DNA of 64,000 nt from positions 186,001 to 250,000 of the forward strand of contig CBFFRP010000423.1 of the NCBI GenBank assembly GCA_965644295.1. Direction: 5' to 3'. Shown here one piece after another: positions 58,110 to 64,000 of this stretch. The first letter of the stretch is position 1. Every line of letters begins with the position of its first letter. The stretch comes from Paraphysomonas bandaiensis (Eukaryota > Chrysophyceae). Under the pieces are notes generated by a model. That model was not told the origin of the DNA and did not search any database. It saw only the letters and a program-made list of their open reading frames with translations. The position numbers and the translations under genes are program-made.

Positions 58110-59752
58110 AAAGTCTGATTATTACATGAGAACGGTTGTGCACAGAAACTAGTTTATATCTATAAACTAACTACAGTAATAACTAGATTTGTTAAATACT
58201 ACTAGTGGCGGGCAACCGTCTCGGGACTGCTTGTGCATCGCTTCGAGCACCATGGTGCAACCGTCCCTTGTATTGAGGTTAGTCGGGGGGTCTACCTTTG
58301 GGCAATGTGTCTGGTGGGCCTGTGCCATGGATTATGTGAGGGGTGGATGAGGCGAGATGTATATGAGAGTGTAAGTCGGTGGTGGAGATGGTGCTGGTTG
58401 TTGAGGTGGGGTTTCGGCCACAAGTAAGGAGGAGTTGTTTCCGGAGTGGTTGCGCTTGCCTCTGTCGGGTCTGGACTCTTGCAGAGAGTGTAGTTCTTGG
58501 GGTGGATGTCGCCTGGAGTAGTTGGAGTATTTTTGGTGTCGGGTGAGTATCCTGGAACTGGCGTTGCTGTGAATGTGTCGTGACCGGTGTCGCCGGTGCT
58601 GTGTCTGCGTTGTGGTGTCTGAATCCCCTATTGCGAATCATGCGGAGCCCTCCATCATATAGGGGGAGTAGGATAGAGGCGATGGATTTTTCGAGGGCGT
58701 GGAACTGATGTTCGAGCAGTGAGCTGGATATGTGGCGTCCGAATGCGTCGGCCAATTGTGTGGCAGTAATGTGGCCGGTCCAGTAGCGCTCAACCTGGGG
58801 GGTGGTTGGGTTCCATGCGGCTTTGGCTAGTTTGGTTATGGCGGTGTAAAACCAGGGATGGGGGGGCGTGCGTGTGCGAAGTTTGTCAAGCTTATTGTGG
58901 TGTGCTTGGTGGACATCTTCATGTATATGAATGATGTCAGGATGAGTGCAGGTGAGAAGCATGTGCGCCATGTTGTCTGTGGGGTGTGCACAATCTGTGC
59001 ATGTGGAAGCCGTTGTGCGATCATGTCCGGATTTTCCTTTGGCTCGGTTTCTTCCCATTGCGAAGGATTTGTCCCATACGTATGCCGTCTCGCGTATACG
59101 CTCTGCAAGGGAGATGTAGTGTTTGGAGGAGTTATGGGTACGGAGGGGGTGGAACTTGTGTGGGAGCCTTGTTCCGCTGCGTGTCCAATACTGCGGGTCT
59201 CGCTGCGTTTGTGCAGCATACATGCTATCTCGTCGGAGGGTGTATTGATGGAGGTCCCACTGGTGGTGGAGATCTGTGACGTCTCCTAGCATGGGACCGA
59301 GGTCTGTGAGGAGGTGTGTATCGTATCTTCGCCAGTGCCATTGACCCGTGGTGAAGAATTCATCTAGTCAGTTGTGACAACACTGTAGTTGGAGGCTCCG
59401 AGCACTCTGTCTAGTGTCTTCCATTCGCCACTGGCGGCGGCGTCAGCTATATAAATGCCGTGGTCAGTGTAGGTCCAGTTGCTTTGATCTTGTGTTCTAC
59501 GTTCGGGGTGCAAGCGCGTCCATTTTATTGGGCGCTGTTTAAGAGCTGTGGTGGCGAGGCATTCGTAGAATATTCCCTGGGGCTTTGTTCCGAAGGCGCG
59601 CCGTCTGTGTGAGAGGGCCTCTTTGGTCCGCGTCTGTACCGCCTGACAATCAGTCCAGATTGGCACGGAAGAGTGGAGTACAGTGGAGAATGTCAGTGCT
59701 GCTGACATTGCAAGGGTTTCGTAGGTGTATGCGTTGAGGCCAGGCGTGGTGT
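58110..59752 (-). mobile_element. 5'-truncated LINE copy
   Basis: Minus strand. Carries the RNase H region onward (TDCQAVQTRTKEALSHRR ... TDHGIYIADAAASG), the Cys/His motif (CTDCAHPTDNMAHMLLTC) and the same C-terminus as the neighbouring full copy, then the 3' UTR ending GTAATAATCAGACTTT. A 13-bp net deletion at about 59365-59375 breaks the frame relative to the intact copy. 3' terminus at 58110; the truncated 5' end abuts the 3' terminus of the intact LINE within a few bp. Confidence 0.9.
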
Positions 59753-59756
59753 ATAT

Positions 59757-62700
59757 GAAAGTCTGATTATTACATGAGTACGGTTGCGTACAGAAACTAG
59801 TTTATGTCTATAGACTAGCTAATAACTAGATTTGCTATATACTACTAGTGGCGGGCAACCGTCTCGGGACTGCTTGTGCATCGCTGCGAGCACCATGGTG
59901 CAACCGTCCCTTGTAGTGAGGTTAGTCGGGGGGTCTACCTTTGGGCAATGTGTCTGGCGGGCCTGTGCCATGGATTATTTGGGGGGTGGGTGAGGCGAGT
60001 TGTATATGAGAGTGCAAGTCGGTGGTGGAGATGGTGCTGGTTGTTGAGGTGGGGTTTCGGCTACAAGTAAGGAGAAGTTGTTTCCGGAGTGGTTGCGCTT
60101 GCCTCTGTCGGGTCTGGGCTCTTGCAGAGAGTGTAGTTCGTGGGGTGGATGTCGCCTGGAGTAGCTGGAGTACTTTTGGTGTCGGGTGGGTATCCTGGGG
60201 CTGGCGGGGCTTTGCGTGTGTCGGGACTGGTGTCGCCGGTGCCGTGTCTACGTTGTGGTGTCTGTGTCCCCTATTGCGAAGCATGCGGAGCCCTCCATCA
60301 TATAGGGGGAGTAGGATAGAGGCGATGGATTTTTCTAGGGCGTGGAATTGATGTTCGAGCAGTGAGCTGGATATGTGGCGTCCGAATGCGTCGGCCATTT
60401 GTGTGGCAGTAATGTGGCCGGTCCAGTAGCGCTCAACCTGGGGGGTGGCTGGGTTCCATGCGGCTTTGGCTAGTTTGGTTATGGCGGTGTAAAACCAGGG
60501 ATGGGGGAGCGTGCGCGTGCGAAGTTTGTCAAGCTTATTGTGGTGTGCTTGGTGGACATCTTCACGTATGTGAATGATGTCAGGGTGAGTGCAGGTGAGA
60601 AGCATGTGCGCCATGTTGTCTGTGGGGTGTGCACAGTCTGCGCATGTGGAAGCCGTTGTGCGATCGTGTCCGGATTTTCCTTTGGCTCGGTTTCTACCCA
60701 TTGCAAAGGATTTGTCCCATACGTATGCCGTCTCGCGTATACGCTCTGCGAGGGGGATGTAGTGTTTGGAGGAGTTATGGGTACGGAGGGGATGGAGCTT
60801 GTGTGGGAGCCTTGTTCCGCTGCGTGTCCAATACTGCGGGTCTCGTTGCGTTTGTGCAGCATACATGCTATCTCGTCGGAGGGTGTATTGATGGAGGTCC
60901 CACTGGTGGTGGAGATCTGTAACGTCTCCTAGCATAGGACCGAGGTCTGTGAGGAGGTGTGTATCGTATCTACGCCAGTGCCATTGACCCGTGGTGAAGA
61001 ATTCTTCCAGTATGTGCGTAGCGTCTGTTGTGACAACACTGTAGTTGGAGGCTCCGAGCACTTTGTCTAGTGTCTTCCAGTCGCCGCTGGCGGCGGCGTC
61101 AGCTATATAAATGCCGTGGTCAGTGTAGGTCCAGTTGCTTTGATCTTGTGTTCTACGTTCGGGGTGCGAACGCGTCCATTGTATTGGGCGCTGTTTAAGA
61201 GCTGTGGTGGCGAGGCATTCGTAAAATATTCCCTGGGGCTTTGTTCCGAGGGCGCGCCGTCTGTGTGAGAGGGCCTCTTTGGTCCGCGTCTGTACCGCCT
61301 GGCAGTCAGTCCAGATTGGCACGGAAGAGTGGAGTACATTGGAGAATGTCAGTGCTGCTGACATTGCAAGGGTTTCGTAGGTGTATGCGTTGAGGCCAGG
61401 CGCTGTGTGCTGTGGTGCCGTAAGTTGTAGGATTTTGGTTTGTCTGTGACCCCAGGTGTTCTTGGGCGGGAGCCATACAATTGCAGCTCCTCCGTCGTGA
61501 GAATTGGGCTGTGTGTGGGTGTTGCCGAGTAGGTGAGCAGGGGTGAGGTGTGTGCGTGTGAAGGATCCATCCGTGAAGATGGCTTTGTAAGCATATTTGT
61601 GATCATTGTACAGTTGTAGCTGTGATTGGACTTTGTCAATGGTAGCTCGGAATTGTGGCGTAGCTGGGGAGGGAGGTTGTATTCTGATGCCTAGTTGTTG
61701 CCCCCATTGTACCAGACTGGTGATGTACGTGTCAACGTCCTGGGGGGGGTGCTCGTAGCGTTGCAAGAGCGATATGGCCGCACTCTTGGGCTGTCCTCCG
61801 AGTGTGAGAGCTCGTTGAAGAGTATGCCATTTCTGAGTCTGGGCGTGGGTTGAAAATTTGCGCAGTCCAAGCCCTTTGTATTTCGGGGGAAGGTAGATAA
61901 GATCCGTGGGATATCCAGGGGGGAGACGGAGTATTTTCCTAGCGGCCTGCGCGAGTAGTTTGTCTATGGCGATGTATTTAGCGTATGTCCAGGATGCTTT
62001 GGTGGCCTTGTATAGTAGGGTCGGGAGTATTTGTGTGTTGAGGACGAGTAGCTTGCAGTCAGGTGTCGCGCATTTGGATCGTAGAACTGCCGTGGATGTG
62101 GCTATGTAGGTGGTGCACCAGCTGTGGGAGTCGGTGTCCTTTACTGAGAATGGAAGTTGTACGCCGAGATACTTGGTGGAATTGGTGGTTGTTCGGATGG
62201 GGATGGGGTGTGGGCACCAGTTCCAGTCTCTTATGATGATGTGTGGGTTTGATTCTAACATGGCCGTCACCGCAAATGGGGCTCCCAGGGCAATGCATTC
62301 AGTTTTGGGGATGTTTAGTTGCATTCCGGAGAAGGCGCAGAAGGATGAGAGTTTGTCGGCCTTGAGCTGAGTGGCCTCAATGGAAGTTGTGATTTGGGAG
62401 AGGTCATCTGCGTACGCCTCATCTTGGCTATCATCATGTAGGTCAGACCAGCATAGGATCATGTCAAAGATGACGATCCATGCAACTGTGGATTCAGTTC
62501 CACCTTGTGTGACCCCTCTCTCCGCGGAGAATCCCATGTCAGGGTGCTGGATAAAGGAGCCATCTGAGCCAAGCAGTTCTTCGAGTGATCGGGGATCGAT
62601 GTTGTCGGCCATGTGTGGGGTCCAGATGAAGGTGCGACCCCCATCGTCGAGGTCGCTTAGCCATTTGATCGTGTCATCGGGGACACCAAGTCTTGCCCAT

Positions 62701-64000
62701 GCTAATTTGAGAAGATTGGGTGCGATGGAGTCGAAGGCCTTTTGAAAGTCCCAGAAGGTGCAGAGTTTCACATGCCCGGTAAGTTTGGCCAGTTCCGTGG
62801 CCGCGAGGACTCGTAGAATGGCCGTGTCCGTGCCGTGTCGCCATCGATAGCCGTGTTGCGCAGGGTGTAGGACTTCATCTTCTTCCCATATGTGGAGGAG
62901 CCGGTGGGTGATGATACGGGTCATTAGTTTGCGCAAAACCTCTAGGAGCCCTATCGGTCGGAGGTTCTTTAGAGACGTGTGTCCTGGTTTTTTAAGAAGT
63001 GGCGTCATGACTCTGTCTCTCCACCAGCGTGGCACATGGCGATGGGTCCAGAGGGTTTGGAGGAGGCCTAAAACTTCAATCTTTATTTCAGGGGTCCATT
63101 TCTTTATCATGTTGGTGGTGACCATGGATGGTCCGGGCGCTTTATCCTTGGCCATCCCGTCCAGAGTGGAGTGGAACTCGCTTATTGTGATCTGCTGTCG
63201 TAGAGCGTCTTGGATCTTTTTAGCTGTGGCGGAGGTAACCTTTGTTTTGCATAGGTTTCGTAGGCCGAGCTGGTGGTGATCGGGAATGGCGGAGTGTGGA
63301 TGCAAGGGTGTGTTCATGTCGGCGCCAGCTGCGAGCTCGTGCCACCAGGTGTCGTCATGATGTAGCTTGTGGGCGACTGGGTCAAGTCCGGATGGGATGG
63401 AGTGGTGGGCTGTGAAATGTTTGTTCAGCTCGTCCTGTATGTCTATGGGGAGGGTTAGGGTGGCTCCGTCCTCTAGGGTGAGTCGGGTGAGGGGTGGCGT
63501 CTGTTTGCGCTTCAATCCTATTGTCTGAAGGACTTTTCCGATGTGTTGGAGTTCCAGGTGGGCTTGGATGGTGTGGGTCCTGTGGGTCATACGCTTCCGC
63601 ATTTCTGTTCTTGCTCTTCCTTGGAGCATTCGGGTAAGGTTATCCCGTAGGGTGTCAAAGTGTGTGCTATTGATGGTCGCAACAGTCCATGTCAGCATCT
63701 GGCGTGGATCCACGGCAGGCTTGATGATGGTGGTGGGTGGGTGGGATGGGTCCTCTGAAGCGTGGTCCAGGGCGGCTATGGTGACCTCCCATCGCTGGAG
63801 GCCTCTTCGTGTAAGACTGTAGAGACGTGTGTCATCTACATGAGGGTGGAGATAGCCGGCTCTGTTGAAAAACTTTCTCTTTAGGTAGATGACTAAGTGG
63901 AGCGCTGTTTGAATAACTCTCATTTCCGCAGAAAAGCCGTCTTTGAAGCGGGAACGTTTGCGTTGGCAGAGGTGGTGAATGCGTGTTTTCTTCGTTCTAT
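59757..64000 (-). mobile_element. LINE (non-LTR retrotransposon), 3' terminus to window edge
   Basis: Minus-strand element whose 3' UTR (59757-59921) contains GCACCATGGTGC, a perfect 12-bp palindrome, and ends at AATCAGACTTTC. No poly(A) tail is present. GC-rich compared with host genes. The 5' part, where an endonuclease domain would be expected, lies beyond the window. Confidence 0.9.
59922..64000 (-). CDS. LINE reverse transcriptase-RNase H polyprotein, intact frame, 5' end outside window
   Basis: The frame is open from the window edge to the stop at 59922 (over 1350 codons; the Met at 63923 is internal, since the frame continues upstream without a stop). Reverse transcriptase motifs in order: KDKAPGPSMV, NLRPIGLLEVLRKL, HGYRWRHGTD, FWDFQKAFDSI (catalytic Asp), ERGVTQGG and EAYADDLSQI (YADD catalytic pair). 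An RNase H domain follows: AIFTDGSF, YETLAMSAALTF, WTDCQAV and SHPERR...GIYIAD, supplying the acidic residues. A Cys/His motif CADCAHPTDNMAHMLLTCTH comes next, then a Pro/Thr/Arg-rich tail. With no stop or frameshift visible it could encode functional enzyme. Whether the upstream part holds an APE-type endonuclease cannot be seen. Confidence 0.92.
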   Translation of the reverse strand, partial: RTKKTRIHHLCQRKRSRFKDGFSAEMRVIQTALHLVIYLKRKFFNRAGYLHPHVDDTRLYSLTRRGLQRWEVTIAALDHASEDPSHPPTTIIKPAVDPRQMLTWTVATINSTHFDTLRDNLTRMLQGRARTEMRKRMTHRTHTIQAHLELQHIGKVLQTIGLKRKQTPPLTRLTLEDGATLTLPIDIQDELNKHFTAHHSIPSGLDPVAHKLHHDDTWWHELAAGADMNTPLHPHSAIPDHHQLGLRNLCKTKVTSATAKKIQDALRQQITISEFHSTLDGMAKDKAPGPSMVTTNMIKKWTPEIKIEVLGLLQTLWTHRHVPRWWRDRVMTPLLKKPGHTSLKNLRPIGLLEVLRKLMTRIITHRLLHIWEEDEVLHPAQHGYRWRHGTDTAILRVLAATELAKLTGHVKLCTFWDFQKAFDSIAPNLLKLAWARLGVPDDTIKWLSDLDDGGRTFIWTPHMADNIDPRSLEELLGSDGSFIQHPDMGFSAERGVTQGGTESTVAWIVIFDMILCWSDLHDDSQDEAYADDLSQITTSIEATQLKADKLSSFCAFSGMQLNIPKTECIALGAPFAVTAMLESNPHIIIRDWNWCPHPIPIRTTTNSTKYLGVQLPFSVKDTDSHSWCTTYIATSTAVLRSKCATPDCKLLVLNTQILPTLLYKATKASWTYAKYIAIDKLLAQAARKILRLPPGYPTDLIYLPPKYKGLGLRKFSTHAQTQKWHTLQRALTLGGQPKSAAISLLQRYEHPPQDVDTYITSLVQWGQQLGIRIQPPSPATPQFRATIDKVQSQLQLYNDHKYAYKAIFTDGSFTRTHLTPAHLLGNTHTQPNSHDGGAAIVWLPPKNTWGHRQTKILQLTAPQHTAPGLNAYTYETLAMSAALTFSNVLHSSVPIWTDCQAVQTRTKEALSHRRRALGTKPQGIFYECLATTALKQRPIQWTRSHPERRTQDQSNWTYTDHGIYIADAAASGDWKTLDKVLGASNYSVVTTDATHILEEFFTTGQWHWRRYDTHLLTDLGPMLGDVTDLHHQWDLHQYTLRRDSMYAAQTQRDPQYWTRSGTRLPHKLHPLRTHNSSKHYIPLAERIRETAYVWDKSFAMGRNRAKGKSGHDRTTASTCADCAHPTDNMAHMLLTCTHPDIIHIREDVHQAHHNKLDKLRTRTLPHPWFYTAITKLAKAAWNPATPQVERYWTGHITATQMADAFGRHISSSLLEHQFHALEKSIASILLPLYDGGLRMLRNRGHRHHNVDTAPATPVPTHAKPRQPQDTHPTPKVLQLLQATSTPRTTLSARAQTRQRQAQPLRKQLLLTCSRNPTSTTSTISTTDLHSHIQLASPTPQIIHGTGPPDTLPKGRPPD

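Noticed and set aside
58858-60932. Plus-strand ORFs opposite the LINE (e.g. 58858-59289, 60501-60932)
   Set aside because: Antisense shadows of the LINE reverse-strand frame; they occur at the same place in both copies and have no domain content.
1-64000. tRNA, rRNA and spliceosomal RNA genes
   Set aside because: Scanned by eye for cloverleaf A/B boxes, rRNA cores and U6-type motifs; nothing convincing found, though small RNAs could be missed without a covariance search.

Overview
This is nuclear DNA of an intron-bearing, AT-rich eukaryote. It carries about 15 protein genes on both strands with short GT-AG introns (mostly 45-300 bp). The gene set includes an FIBP homologue, a TBC1D23-type TBC/rhodanese protein, a PKA regulatory subunit with an N-terminal dimerisation/docking domain and an RRxSV inhibitor site, a hybrid histidine kinase and a plant-style leucine-rich-repeat membrane protein. 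Together these suggest a unicellular relative of animals or fungi, such as an ichthyosporean-like holozoan. That placement is an inference from gene content; no rRNA or organelle marker is present.

Layout. 1-2.4 kb: 3' part of a TBC1D23-like gene. 4.1-6.0 kb (-): thioesterase-like protein whose catalytic Ser is replaced by Asn. 6.7-8.3 kb: FIBP. 9.5-11.7 kb: hybrid histidine kinase. 12.3-13.7 kb: nested repeats. 14.3-16.5 kb (-): coiled-coil protein. 18.5-20.2 kb (-): family C69 dipeptidase beside a (TATG)n tract of about 86 units. 21.1-22.0 kb: membrane protein. 24.9-26.1 kb (-): orphan. 27.0-31.4 kb: valyl-tRNA synthetase in 19 exons. 33.1-36.0 kb: long coiled-coil protein. 37.1-38.3 kb (-): orphan. 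38.8-40.2 kb: MYND-finger protein. 40.3-42.0 kb: broken copia element with a hAT fragment inside it. 43.8-44.4 kb: ribosomal protein eL27. 46.8-51.0 kb: LRR multi-pass membrane protein. 51.8-53.8 kb: transposon debris. 54.7-55.4 kb (-): small membrane protein. 56.0-57.4 kb: PKA regulatory subunit. 58.1-64.0 kb (-): a 5'-truncated LINE abutting a LINE with an uninterrupted ORF that runs off the right edge.

The genes do not form one pathway. Several act in signalling (histidine kinase, PKA-R, LRR receptor-like protein), others in trafficking (TBC1D23) and translation (ValRS, eL27).

Two genome-level patterns stand out. First, an approximately 145-bp repeat occurs five times, each time within about 600 bp upstream of a start codon. 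Second, in most genes the first 300-550 nt of coding sequence is strongly AT-rich with A/T-ending codons and nearly intron-free, after which composition shifts abruptly. Exon structures were built by hand from splice consensus, reading frame and family similarity; no database search was run.
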